16,729 nucleotides of DNA. Source: Defluviitaleaceae bacterium. Lineage in GTDB: Bacteria > Bacillota > Clostridia > Lachnospirales > WRAA01. A program made the translations under genes and the position numbers. The notes under the pieces were generated by a model. It had not been told where the DNA came from, did not search any database, and worked only from the letters and a program-made list of their open reading frames with translations. The DNA lies in NCBI GenBank assembly GCA_009780445.1, contig WRAA01000016.1, positions 1 to 16,729 of the forward strand, read 5' to 3'. Shown in pieces: positions 1 to 8,346 of this stretch (position 1 is its first letter; every line of letters begins with the position of its first letter).

Positions 1-299
<299 letters not shown>

Positions 300-328
300 T
301 TGTGAACCTCTTCCGGATAGTAGGGTGT

Positions 329-361
329 ATTCGAAAACCCGCGCTTGGCGGGTTCTCGAAT
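329..361 (-). terminator. Hairpin between the SLH gene and alaS (probable terminator)
   Basis: A 14-bp stem with one mismatch that can form a G-U pair in minus-strand RNA, and a 5-base loop: ATTCGAAAACCCGC, GCTTG, GCGGGTTCTCGAAT. It starts 5 bases after the SLH stop codon. No run of U follows on the minus strand, so it is not a canonical intrinsic terminator. It could instead stabilise the 3' end of the upstream mRNA or act in the alaS leader. Confidence 0.5.
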
Positions 362-366
362 GTAAC

Positions 367-2487
367 TTAGTGAGGCACAGCGGCGTTCATGATGAACCGG
401 TGCGCCCAGTGGGTGGAGGGTACGTCCGTGAACTGGACGGTACCGAGGGGCTGGCCTGTTCTGCGCCCCGCTTCCTGTTCCGCGCGGACGAACACCGTGG
501 TGATCTCGGCGCGGGTGATGTTGTTATGCGGGCGGAAGGTGCCGTCCTCGTATCCGGCGACCATTCTGTTGGCGAAGGCCAGGGAGACGGGGCGGTGGTA
601 CCACGCGCCGGAGTCAACATCGGGGAAGCCGGAGACCGGATTGCCCGTGAGTGTGTAGAAGTTCGTCAGCACCACGCAGACTTCGGCGCGGGTGATAGGG
701 TCGTTCGGCCGGAATGTGGCCGCGCCCGCGTCGCCGCGCATGAGTGCCCGGGACGATGCGTAGTCGATGGCGCGGCTGTTCGGATGGTTCGCCGCCACAT
801 CGGTGAACGTCAGCGGAATGCCGATCACCCTGTCGGGCGAAAGGTTGTAGAGGATCTGCGCAACTTCGCCGCGAGTTGCGGGGCGGTTGGGCGAGAAGGT
901 GAGGCTGCCCGTGCCGGCGATGAACGCGACTTCGGGGCGTTGATCCGCCTGTACGGGAACCATTATGGCGGTTTGGTCGGTGATTACGATGGAGAGGTCG
1001 GGGTTGACGATGGAGAAGCCTTCGGGGATGGTCAGCTGTGCCGCGGTTATCGCACTTCCGCGGGCTATGGTTACTGTCTGGGTGCCGACGGATTGCAGGG
1101 CAAGTGACTGGAACGTAACCGTCACGCTGACCTCCTGCGCGGCTGTTGTAACTTCTACTACAGAGCCGAACACCGTGCCGGAATCCAGCGTAACGAAGGC
1201 GCGGACGAAGTAGCGGGTGTCGCGCTCGCGCCCCGTCACTTCCATCGAGAAGTCGCCCGTTGTGCCGCCGCTCATGGAGACGCGCTGGTCTGTCAGGGTG
1301 GGCGTGCTGTTGGCGGAGGAGAACACGAAGCCGCGTTCGCGGATGTCGTTGGCGTTGATGCCGGTGATGTTGGCGTTGGCGGTGAATCTGTCCTGCGCGA
1401 CATTGCTTGCGGCAAGGGTGCGCACGGAATCCGCGCCGATGGTGGTAAGCTCCAGCACCTGGCCGTATGCCGTGCCCTGCTGGTTGATTGCGTATGCGCG
1501 GACGAAGTAGCGGGTGTTGGTGGTCAGCCCGGTGAGCAGGACTTCGGTCTCGCCCACGGTTCCGGGTACAGAGCGGGACTGCACGCCGCTTGCCCCGCGC
1601 TGGGGCTGCTGGGCGGTGCCGGAGAACACAACGCCGCGTTCGAACACAGCGGACTGGCCGGACTGCGCCACGTCGATCACAACGCGCGCCTCCGTGGCAG
1701 TTGTCATTTCCGCACTGCGCGTAAACACCAGCGGAAGGTCGGTGGAGATGGGTACGCGGATTACGTTGCCGTAGAAGGTCTGGCCGCTGTTCACAACGTA
1801 TGCGCGGACGTAGTAGGCCGAGGCCGTGGTGGTGACTTGCCAGTCGGCGGCTATATTGTTTGCGGAGGTTTCAAGGTTTGTTTGAGTTTGCCGGCGTGTG
1901 GCGTTCTGGGTGGTGGGTGCGGACTGGGTGGACGACACGACAAAGCCGCGCTCGCTAACGTTTGTGAAGTGCGCGGTGGGGAAGTGGCCGCGGGCGGTGA
2001 TTATCGCGTTGGCGAAGGCCGCGCTGGCTGTTGTCACATTGGTGGCGGACTGACCCGTGCCTGTGCCTGCGGCCAGGGTGGTGAAGTTGACCACGTTCGG
2101 GTCAAACTGCCGCTGTGTGAGCATCGACGGCTGTGCGAAGGTCCGGACGAAGTACTGCGTTCCGGGCTGCAGGTTCGTGAGCGTGATCGTGGTGGTGCCG
2201 TTGGAGCTTATAGTCTGCTCCGCGCGTTGTTCCGCGCTTGCGGTGACGTTGATCACGTCGTTTAGGTTTGTCGAGAAGATAAGGCCGATCTGGCTGCCCT
2301 GCGCGTTTGCGGTGTGGATGTTCCAGTTAAACGTGATGGTCGCGCTGTTTGCCGTGATGTTGGCGGGTTGGTTCGTGGAGATTATCGCCGTGTTTGCGGA
2401 AACGGCCGAGGGAAGCAGGCCGGCGAACAGCAAGCCTGCGACGGCAATGGCGGTTAACTTCTTCATAAGTCTTGATGCGTACGACAT
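367..2487 (-). CDS. Secreted cell-surface protein with fibronectin-III-like repeats and SLH domains
   Basis: A 706-residue exported protein, probably anchored to the cell wall. It opens with a signal peptide (KK at 9-10, hydrophobic 11-29, likely cleavage after SAVSA at 31). Four related beta-sandwich modules of about 100 residues follow (roughly 34-137, 138-247, 253-349, 355-448). They repeat the pattern ERGFVxSS ... TRYFVRAY ... G..YG.V....TT, resembling fibronectin type III folds. A short beta-rich linker spans 452-516. SLH motifs follow at about 525-610 and 619-675 (FRPNDPITRAE, FPDV, GYEDGTFRPHNNITRAE), plus a third that ends abruptly after 21 residues (FTDVPSTHWAHRFIMNAAVPH is the C-terminus). 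The chosen ATG has GGGAGG 10 bases upstream; a second Met at residue 8 would leave the signal peptide intact. It begins 22 bases after cheW and probably shares its transcript. SLH domains bind pyruvylated wall polymers. Ligand and role are unknown. Confidence 0.85.
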   Translation of the reverse strand: MSYASRLMKKLTAIAVAGLLFAGLLPSAVSANTAIISTNQPANITANSATITFNWNIHTANAQGSQIGLIFSTNLNDVINVTASAEQRAEQTISSNGTTTITLTNLQPGTQYFVRTFAQPSMLTQRQFDPNVVNFTTLAAGTGTGQSATNVTTASAAFANAIITARGHFPTAHFTNVSERGFVVSSTQSAPTTQNATRRQTQTNLETSANNIAADWQVTTTASAYYVRAYVVNSGQTFYGNVIRVPISTDLPLVFTRSAEMTTATEARVVIDVAQSGQSAVFERGVVFSGTAQQPQRGASGVQSRSVPGTVGETEVLLTGLTTNTRYFVRAYAINQQGTAYGQVLELTTIGADSVRTLAASNVAQDRFTANANITGINANDIRERGFVFSSANSTPTLTDQRVSMSGGTTGDFSMEVTGRERDTRYFVRAFVTLDSGTVFGSVVEVTTAAQEVSVTVTFQSLALQSVGTQTVTIARGSAITAAQLTIPEGFSIVNPDLSIVITDQTAIMVPVQADQRPEVAFIAGTGSLTFSPNRPATRGEVAQILYNLSPDRVIGIPLTFTDVAANHPNSRAIDYASSRALMRGDAGAATFRPNDPITRAEVCVVLTNFYTLTGNPVSGFPDVDSGAWYHRPVSLAFANRMVAGYEDGTFRPHNNITRAEITTVFVRAEQEAGRRTGQPLGTVQFTDVPSTHWAHRFIMNAAVPH

Positions 2488-2509
2488 AGGGGTTATTCCT
2501 CCCTGTGAA

Positions 2510-2989
2510 TTAGCTTGCCAGGAGCTTGTCGAGATCCAGCAGCAGTTTTACGTTCTCGTCGATACGGCCGATGTTGCGGATGAACTGGTTGTAGTAGTTG
2601 ATCTTGGAGCTGGGTGGCGGCAGGATGTTTGCCTCTTGGATATACGCCACTTCGTTCACGCTGTCAACGATAAGGCCGATCTTGTAGTTGGTGTATTCGA
2701 TAACTACGATACAGGTGAGGGTATCGTACTCCTTCCAGGGTTTGTTGAAGCGGTTGCGCACATTGATCACGGGCACGATATCGCCGCGCAGATTGATGAT
2801 GCCCTCCACATAGCTTGGGCTTTCCGGCACCTTGGTGATCTTGCAGATGCTGATGATCTCGCGGATCATGGCGATTTCAATGCCGTATTCCTCGTCGTCG
2901 ATAATAAATGTAAGGAACTTATCCTTCGTGGTGTCTTCGTTGTGCTGGGGTGACGACATTGCAACGGACTGTTCAGGGTTGGTTGACAT
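2510..2989 (-). CDS. cheW: Chemotaxis coupling protein CheW
   Basis: A 159-residue CheW-family adaptor. CheW links membrane chemoreceptors to the kinase CheA in the signalling array. Residues 23-157 make up a single CheW domain: FLTFIIDDEEYGIEI near 25-39, KVPESPSYVEGIINLRG near 53-69 with the conserved LRG arginine at 68, DIVPVINVR, then GLIVDSVNEV near 105-114. The first 22 residues are polar and not conserved. The ATG at 2987-2989 is preceded by GAGGAG with 8-base spacing. The frame stays open to a TTG at 3016, but that start has no ribosome binding site and would lie in the 20-bp repeats, so it is rejected. The gene follows cheA on the same strand with a 56-base gap made mostly of that repeat, and continues into the SLH gene 22 bases later. 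Confidence 0.93.
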   Translation of the reverse strand: MSTNPEQSVAMSSPQHNEDTTKDKFLTFIIDDEEYGIEIAMIREIISICKITKVPESPSYVEGIINLRGDIVPVINVRNRFNKPWKEYDTLTCIVVIEYTNYKIGLIVDSVNEVAYIQEANILPPPSSKINYYNQFIRNIGRIDENVKLLLDLDKLLAS

Positions 2990-3006
2990 TGTGTAGCTCC
3001 TCTCGT

Positions 3007-3066
3007 TATTAGTCAAAGAAACCGACCATTAGTCAAAGAAACCGACTATTTGTCGAAGAAACCGAC
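3007..3066 (-). repeat. Three tandem 20-bp units across the cheA stop codon
   Basis: On the minus strand the copies are GTCGGTTTCTTCGACAAATA (3047-3066), GTCGGTTTCTTTGACTAATG (3027-3046) and GTCGGTTTCTTTGACTAATA (3007-3026). They abut with no spacer. The first copy encodes the last residues of CheA (VGFFDK) and most of its stop codon. The other two lie in the cheA-cheW gap. This looks like tandem duplication of the 3' end of cheA. The unit length is not a multiple of three, so copy-number change there would not alter either protein. Confidence 0.95.
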
Positions 3067-5496
3067 GGGGTCGATAATCAGGCTGATGTCGCCGTTGCCG
3101 AGAAGGGTACACGTGCTTATGCCGCGTATCTTCTTGAAGTATTTCGGCAGGGTCTTGACGACTATGGGCTGCTGGCCGATAAGGTCGTCAACCATTATGC
3201 AGATGGTCTGGTCGCCGTTTTCGATCATGATGATGATGCCGTCCTCGATATTGGTGGTGGCGGACTCAACATGGAAGAACTCGTACAGGCGGATAAGGTT
3301 GTAGACTTCGCCGCGCACCATGATCATCTCGTTGCCGCTCGGGTCGGTGAACACGCTCTCCATCTTCGCCTTAAAGGACTGCTGTATGGAGATTATGGGG
3401 ATTGTGTACTTTGCGTCGCCCAGCTGTACGATCATGCCGTCGATAATGGCCAGGGTGAGGGGGATCTTCAGCGTGAACTTGCTGCCTTCGCCCGGGACGG
3501 AATCGACTATCACAGAGCCGCCGACGATCTCCAGGTTGGTGGAAACAACGTCCATGCCAACGCCGCGGCCGGAGTAGGACGTAACGTTCTCGTTGGTGGA
3601 GAAACCGGGCAGGAAGATGAACTGGTACACTTCCTTGTCTGTATACTCGCTTTCGTGCTTGCGCAGGAGGCCGTTCTGGCGGGCTTTGTTGATAATCTTG
3701 TCGCGGTTAAGCCCCGCGCCGTCGTCGCTTACGATTATGAGGACGTCGCCGCCGGAGTTCTTGGCCTCCAGAGTGACCGTACCCTTGCGGGGTTTGGTCT
3801 TTTTCGCGCGGACGTCGGGAAGCTCGATGCCGTGGTCGATGGAGTTACGTATAATGTGCATCAGCGGGTCGGCGATATGTTCGATGATGTTCTTGTCAAC
3901 TTCCGTTTCTTCGCCGATGATCTTCAGCTCTACGTCCTTGTTAAGCTGCTTGCACATATCGCGCACGATACGGTGCATCTTGAAGAATGTGGCGGAAAGC
4001 TGGATCATACGCATGGACATTACGTTGTCCTGCACATCGCTGATGATCTTGCGCAGCTGTAATGCTTCCTTATAGAAGCTTTCAAGCTCGAGGTTCTCGA
4101 GATCCTTGTTCTGCGTAACCATGGATTCGGCGATAACAAGCTCGCCCATCAGGTTCAGCAGCTGGTCCAGCTTGCTTACGCTTACGGAGATCATGCTGGA
4201 ATTTTGCGCCTTCTTCGCGGCGGGCTGTTCGGCCGCGCCCGCGCGCATCAAGGCCGGATCCATCTTTGCATCCGCATCGCCCGGCGTTTCCATCGGGTCG
4301 GCCGGAGCCGGCGCGGGTTCGCCGGCGGCCGCGGCTGCCGGTGCTTCCTGCACGGGTGCCGGAGCCTGGGTGGGTTCCGGGGCGGGTGCTTGCTGTGCGC
4401 TTTCTTCCAGCATGTTAAGCGCGAGTTCGCTGATGTAGAGGGTGTTGCTCAAAATGGTTTGAAGCTGATCCAGACTTTTGTCGCTTGTGAACTCCGTCTT
4501 GAAGCCGAAGCGGCGGATGTCTTCTATAGAGGCTTCGCTTACGATGTCAACCGGTATGTGCGTGATATCGCTTGCGTGTTCTTCGAGGTTTCGGACAAAG
4601 GTGTATGCGCGGACGTTCTCCATCTCCGCGCCTTCGTCGAAGCGGATGAACGCGCTGTACCTGTTGCTGCCCTGCGCCACGGCCACGGCTCCGGCGGAAG
4701 GCGCCTGCGCTCCGGCCGTGCCCGTGCCGCTGTCCGCCTCCCTGGTTGTTTCGAGAACAAGTTCGCGCAGGAATATTGTGTCCATCAGCTGGGCGTGCAA
4801 TTCGTCGTATGTCAGCTTGCTGTCGCACTCAAATGTGAAGCCGTTGGCGCGTATCAGCTCTATCGAAGATTCATCGATTATGTTTTCGGGAGTGTGGATA
4901 ACCTTTGTTATCTGGCTTCCCAAGTTGTGGAGCATGGTGTATGCGCGTATGTTTTCCATCTCGCTGCCGGCCTCGAAGTAGACTGTGGCCTTGTAGCGCG
5001 CGTACTTGCCCGCGGGCGCGTCAGAGCCTCCCACCGCGAGGGGTGCCGCTCCGCCGGCCGCCGGGCTTGCGGGTGTCGGCTCCGCTCCGCCGGTCTTGAG
5101 CTGCTTGAGGCAGGCGTTTATTTTAAGTACGGTTTCCGTTCCGTCGCCGTCGTTGGGCAGGCCTTGCTCGATCTTGTCAAGCTCGCCCTTTACGAAGTCC
5201 ATGCCTTCGAGAACGAAGTCCGTCAGGGTGGAGTAGTCCACGCCTGTGGGGTTTTCTTCGCGCAGGAAGTAGAACAGATCTTCTATCGAGTGGGCGGCGG
5301 AGGAAATGTTTTCAAACAGCATCATTGCCGCCGCACCCTTGATTGTGTGCATTATCCGGAAGATCTCGTTTATCTGATCGATCGCATAGCCGGCTTCGGC
5401 TTGAATAATGGTCTGTTCCAGCTGTTCAACCAGCTGCGCCATTTCATAACTAAACATCTCCAGCATTGATTCTCTATCGAAATCTGCCAATGTCAT
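3046..5496 (-). CDS. cheA: Chemotaxis histidine kinase CheA with two P2-like domains
   Basis: The central kinase of chemotaxis. It autophosphorylates on a histidine and passes phosphate to CheY and CheB. Numbering here counts the GTG at 5499 as residue 1 (817 residues). The P1/Hpt domain is at 8-130, with phospho-acceptor H51 in IMHTIKGAA. Two homologous P2-like domains follow (about 167-250 and 280-366), each with the pattern F..G.EMEN.RAYT and a SIE.IR..GF core. An Ala/Pro-rich linker spans 367-433 and the P3 dimerisation helices about 434-500. The P4 ATPase has an N box (HIIRNSIDHGIE, 548-559), G1 (DDGAGL), F box (FLPGFST) and G2 (GRGVGMDVV). The P5 CheW-like domain covers 686-817. All catalytic boxes look intact. 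The start is ambiguous: ATG at 5496, or GTG one codon upstream. GGAAAAGG lies just upstream of both. It sits 87 bases after cheR and before cheW, presumably in one operon. Confidence 0.95.
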   Translation of the reverse strand: MTLADFDRESMLEMFSYEMAQLVEQLEQTIIQAEAGYAIDQINEIFRIMHTIKGAAAMMLFENISSAAHSIEDLFYFLREENPTGVDYSTLTDFVLEGMDFVKGELDKIEQGLPNDGDGTETVLKINACLKQLKTGGAEPTPASPAAGGAAPLAVGGSDAPAGKYARYKATVYFEAGSEMENIRAYTMLHNLGSQITKVIHTPENIIDESSIELIRANGFTFECDSKLTYDELHAQLMDTIFLRELVLETTREADSGTGTAGAQAPSAGAVAVAQGSNRYSAFIRFDEGAEMENVRAYTFVRNLEEHASDITHIPVDIVSEASIEDIRRFGFKTEFTSDKSLDQLQTILSNTLYISELALNMLEESAQQAPAPEPTQAPAPVQEAPAAAAAGEPAPAPADPMETPGDADAKMDPALMRAGAAEQPAAKKAQNSSMISVSVSKLDQLLNLMGELVIAESMVTQNKDLENLELESFYKEALQLRKIISDVQDNVMSMRMIQLSATFFKMHRIVRDMCKQLNKDVELKIIGEETEVDKNIIEHIADPLMHIIRNSIDHGIELPDVRAKKTKPRKGTVTLEAKNSGGDVLIIVSDDGAGLNRDKIINKARQNGLLRKHESEYTDKEVYQFIFLPGFSTNENVTSYSGRGVGMDVVSTNLEIVGGSVIVDSVPGEGSKFTLKIPLTLAIIDGMIVQLGDAKYTIPIISIQQSFKAKMESVFTDPSGNEMIMVRGEVYNLIRLYEFFHVESATTNIEDGIIIMIENGDQTICIMVDDLIGQQPIVVKTLPKYFKKIRGISTCTLLGNGDISLIIDPVGFFDK

Positions 5497-5583
5497 CACC
5501 TTTTCCAGAAGATTTTTTCAGCACATCTGTGCCTGTTAGTTCACTATATACTGCGTGGCGGCTACGCGCTAATATTCATTCAC

Positions 5584-6405
5584 TCACAACTCACCACTTT
5601 CCTTCCTGTATACTGCCGGCATGATGTACTTAAACTGCGACTTTGTGTTGTTGAGCGATTCAGAATGGCCGATGAAGAAGTAGCCCCCGGTTTCGCTCAC
5701 ATTGCCGAATTTTTCGACAAGTTCTATTCGCGTGTTAAGGTCGAAATAGATCATAACATTGCGGCAGAAAATTATTTGAAATTTCTTCTTAAAGGAGAAT
5801 GCCGGTGTCATCAGGTTAAACTTTCGGAATATTATGCCCTTTTTTATGTTATCGCACACGGCGTAATTGTCGCCTTCCGGCAAAAAATATTTTTGCAGCC
5901 AGTCTTTCGGCATAGTTTCCATGTTTTCCTTGAGATAGCGGCCGTTCAGCGCTTTTGTCAGGATAGAGGTGGAGATGTCTGTGGCCAGTATGTCGGTGTT
6001 CCAGCCCTTGCCCTTGAAATATTCCTCCACAATAATCTTGATGGTGTAGGCTTCTTCGCCGGAGCTGCACCCGGCGCACCACAGCCGCAGATCCCGCTCG
6101 CCGCCGAAACGCTGTTCGATATCCGGCAGAGCCTTCTCCGCAAGATAGGCGAAGTGGTCGGTCTCGCGCATGAAGAATGTGTGATTCGTCGTGATCTTGT
6201 CTATGAAGTTGATTACGGCCGTCCCAGTTTTGTCGTTGATGAGATAGTCGTAGTACTGCGTGAAGTCCGTCAGCCCTTTTTCGGTAAGAATTGCCCTCAG
6301 GCGCGAATACACCAGGGACTTTTTCTCGATGCCCAAGTTTATTCCGAAGTTGGTCTTGATATAGTCGCGCAGGGTGTAGAATTCCTTGTCGGTCAGATCT
6401 TTCAA
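5584..6405 (-). CDS. cheR: Chemoreceptor glutamate methyltransferase CheR
   Basis: A 273-residue S-adenosylmethionine-dependent methyltransferase that methylates glutamates on chemoreceptors for adaptation. The N-terminal helical CheR domain is at 4-58, followed by TTNHTFFMRE at 72-81 (a conserved receptor/SAM-site segment). The SAM-binding loop WCAGCSSGEEAYT is at 109-121, the ATDIS acidic position at 141-145, FCRNVMIYF at 213-221, and GHSESL near 246-251. Length and motif order match the family. The start is TTG, with AGAAGG about 8 bases upstream. An in-frame TGA two codons before it and no other Met before residue 79 make this the only sensible start. It is the first gene of the visible che group and is divergent from tmcAL across a 114-base gap. 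No cheB or cheY is visible in the window. Confidence 0.94.
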   Translation of the reverse strand: MKDLTDKEFYTLRDYIKTNFGINLGIEKKSLVYSRLRAILTEKGLTDFTQYYDYLINDKTGTAVINFIDKITTNHTFFMRETDHFAYLAEKALPDIEQRFGGERDLRLWCAGCSSGEEAYTIKIIVEEYFKGKGWNTDILATDISTSILTKALNGRYLKENMETMPKDWLQKYFLPEGDNYAVCDNIKKGIIFRKFNLMTPAFSFKKKFQIIFCRNVMIYFDLNTRIELVEKFGNVSETGGYFFIGHSESLNNTKSQFKYIMPAVYRKESGEL

Positions 6406-6450
6406 ATGTCACACCTTCTAACTGTAAAGATTTCCGGTTGTAAAAATTGC

Positions 6451-6479
6451 TTGATAATCTTGTTGCGGCGTAGTAACAT
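6451..6479 (+). promoter_or_regulatory. Possible sigma-A-type promoter for tmcAL
   Basis: TTGATA (6451-6456) and TAACAT (6474-6479) are separated by 17 bases and end 40 bases before the tmcAL ATG. The -35 is close to consensus. The -10 matches at four of six positions. Read by eye only. Confidence 0.35.
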
Positions 6480-6519
6480 ATGTAAATTGTCAGCGTTTTC
6501 TTTCGTAAGGAGAGTGTAT

Positions 6520-7725
6520 ATGAGTGTAGTGGGTATTGTCGCGGAGTATAATCCGTTTCACAACGGGCATCTGTATCATCTTGAACAGGCGCGTGCCATA
6601 ACGGGCGCGAACCGCGTCATTGCGGTGTTAAGCGGCAACTTTGTACAGCGCGGCGAGCCTGCGATTGTCGGCAAGAACGCGCGGACGCGTATGGCTCTCG
6701 AGGCCGGTGTGGACGTTGTGCTGGAGCTTCCTTATCTGTATGCGTTAAGCTCGGCGGGTTACTTTGCCCGCGGAGCCGTGAGCCTGCTGGATCGGCTGGG
6801 CGTTGTAGACAGCATTGCCTTCGGCGCGGAGGCCGGTATCTGCGATCTTGAAGGCGTGGCCGGCGTACTGCGCAGCGAGCCGCGGGAGTTCCGGGACGCC
6901 CTGCGGGCGAACCTTTCCGTCGGCATGTCCTATCCTCTGGCGCGTTCCCGTGCGTTGGGCGTCCTTGGTTATGCTTCGGAGATGCTCTGCGGGCCGAATA
7001 ATATTCTGGGCATCGAATACATCAACGCGGTGAGGCGGCTTGGATCGCGTATGTCTGTGGCGGCGGTGGAGCGCACCGTGGCGCATATCGGCGGGCGCGA
7101 GGGCAGGTTCGCCAGTGCGTCGGAGATACGCAAGAGCCTGTGGGGCGGCCGCGCGGATGAGGCTCTGCGCTACATGCCGGGCTTCGCCGCGGAAGTTCTC
7201 GCGCAAGCAGGGGTTTACCACCGCTTTAACAACTTCAGCGACATCTTCCACTATATTATACGCACAACAGATGCGGAAGATCTGCGCCGCATAGCGGAAG
7301 TGACGGAAGGCCTTGAACACAGAATCGCAAAATTTTCGCGCCAAACCACATGCCTTGACGATATTATATCACATGTCAAAACAAAAAGGTATACCCTTAG
7401 CAAAATTAAACGCTGTTTTATGAACATTATTTTAAATACCGGTGCGGATGAGTTTGCCCGGGCGCAGGATCGCGGCCCCGCGTATGCCAGGGTGCTGGGT
7501 TTTCGCAGGGCAAGCCGTGAGCTGCTTGCGCGTATCGAGGCAAACTCAACCATACCGTTGATCACAAATGTTAAACATGCTTCGCGGTTCGAGCCTTATG
7601 CCCGGCGGATGCTGGAAGCGGAGCTTGAAGCGACGGACATTTACGCGTTAAGCGCGGACAAGCACGTAGGGCAGGCGCACGGCGGGCGCGAAGCGGAGTA
7701 CCGGACGCCGATCATTACGGACTGA
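6520..7725 (+). CDS. tmcAL: tRNA(Met) cytidine acetate ligase (YlbM family)
   Basis: A 401-residue protein of the TmcAL/YlbM nucleotidyltransferase family. In Bacillus subtilis this enzyme uses acetate and ATP to make N4-acetylcytidine at the wobble base of elongator tRNA-Met. The N-terminus GIVAEYNPFHNGH (5-17) holds the HxGH-type nucleotide-binding motif (H14, H17). LSGNFVQRGEPAIVGKNART (about 42-61), PNNILGIEY in the middle, and the C-terminal SRFEPYARRMLEAELEATDIY-like region ending in TPIITD are all typical. The length fits the family (about 400). The start is the ATG at 6520 with AAGGAGA 6 bases upstream. The frame is open much further upstream, but only because it reads antisense to cheR. 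The gene ends 5 bases before the stop of the converging small gene. A short stretch at about 7350-7440 is noticeably richer in A+T than the rest. Confidence 0.92.
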   Translation: MSVVGIVAEYNPFHNGHLYHLEQARAITGANRVIAVLSGNFVQRGEPAIVGKNARTRMALEAGVDVVLELPYLYALSSAGYFARGAVSLLDRLGVVDSIAFGAEAGICDLEGVAGVLRSEPREFRDALRANLSVGMSYPLARSRALGVLGYASEMLCGPNNILGIEYINAVRRLGSRMSVAAVERTVAHIGGREGRFASASEIRKSLWGGRADEALRYMPGFAAEVLAQAGVYHRFNNFSDIFHYIIRTTDAEDLRRIAEVTEGLEHRIAKFSRQTTCLDDIISHVKTKRYTLSKIKRCFMNIILNTGADEFARAQDRGPAYARVLGFRRASRELLARIEANSTIPLITNVKHASRFEPYARRMLEAELEATDIYALSADKHVGQAHGGREAEYRTPIITD

Positions 7726-7730
7726 CAGCT

Positions 7731-8150
7731 TTACACCGTCATGTTCAGCGCGTGCTTGGCTGTGTCGTGTGCGCCTTGGCGCATGAAGTGCTGGTATTGG
7801 TTCACAATGTTGTTGCGGTTGCCCACGACTGACGCTCCGGCGATGTTGGTGTCGGCAAGGCCGTTACGCGCCGACATAAGCCGTTGTGTATTGTAGCTTT
7901 GCGGCATAAGCGGCGAACTGTTTCTATTTGATGGATTTAGTATAATACCCTGGCCGCCGTTTGTCAACGCCGGGTTAGAGTTTTGCGCAATTCGGCTTGC
8001 AGATTGGGACTGCCTCGACGGCGCAGTGGTTATCATCGCCGTCATCCTCTCGTACATTTGGGTATCCGAAAGGGTTTGAGCCGAGTTGTAGCGGTTGCGC
8101 GTTGCGTACATTCCGGTGTCGTTGAAGTTGCCTATTCTGTTTATAGCCAT
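7731..8150 (-). CDS. Small asparagine/serine-rich protein of unknown function
   Basis: A 139-residue protein that I do not recognise. It is rich in Asn, Ser, Gln, Thr and Arg, with no signal peptide, no membrane segment and no cysteine. Residues 1-30 (MAINRIGNFNDTGMYATRNR and after) and 40-90 look low in order. The C-terminal 40 residues (VVGNRNNIVNQYQHFMRQGA then HDTAKHALNMTV) look more helical and could be the conserved part. The ATG at 8148-8150 is preceded by GGGGGAT with 6 bases of spacing. A longer frame upstream to 8231 lacks a ribosome binding site. It converges on tmcAL with 5 bases between the stops and no visible terminator, and is divergent from the htrA-like gene. It is probably real because of the good RBS and coding-like composition. 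Role unknown. Confidence 0.65.
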   Translation of the reverse strand: MAINRIGNFNDTGMYATRNRYNSAQTLSDTQMYERMTAMITTAPSRQSQSASRIAQNSNPALTNGGQGIILNPSNRNSSPLMPQSYNTQRLMSARNGLADTNIAGASVVGNRNNIVNQYQHFMRQGAHDTAKHALNMTV

Positions 8151-8346
8151 AATATCCCCCTGTATACAGCGTAGCGTATCGCGAAGATACCCGATTAGTT
8201 TTCCGGATTCTCGCCGCAAAGATACTCGCAAAATTTAATATTTCATGAAAATGTTTACACTTAATTCACACTTTATTCAAAACTGGGTGATATGCTTAAT
8301 GAGTAATGAGCGACGCCCTCTTACAGAGCTTTTGGGAGGCAATTAC

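Noticed and set aside
325..1107. Long plus-strand open frame opposite the SLH gene
   Set aside because: It lies entirely antisense to a well-supported gene, with no ribosome binding site and no recognisable protein features. High GC content makes long shadow frames common here.
2990..3016. Longer CheW starting at TTG 3016
   Set aside because: The first extra codons fall in the 20-bp repeats and have no ribosome binding site, whereas the ATG at 2989 has GAGGAG at good spacing.
4204..5469. 421-codon plus-strand frame opposite cheA
   Set aside because: It is a shadow of the cheA coding sequence. CheA motifs are intact on the minus strand.
5665..6519. Upstream extension of the tmcAL frame
   Set aside because: The extension runs antisense through cheR. 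The ATG at 6520 has a strong ribosome binding site and begins at the conserved family N-terminus.
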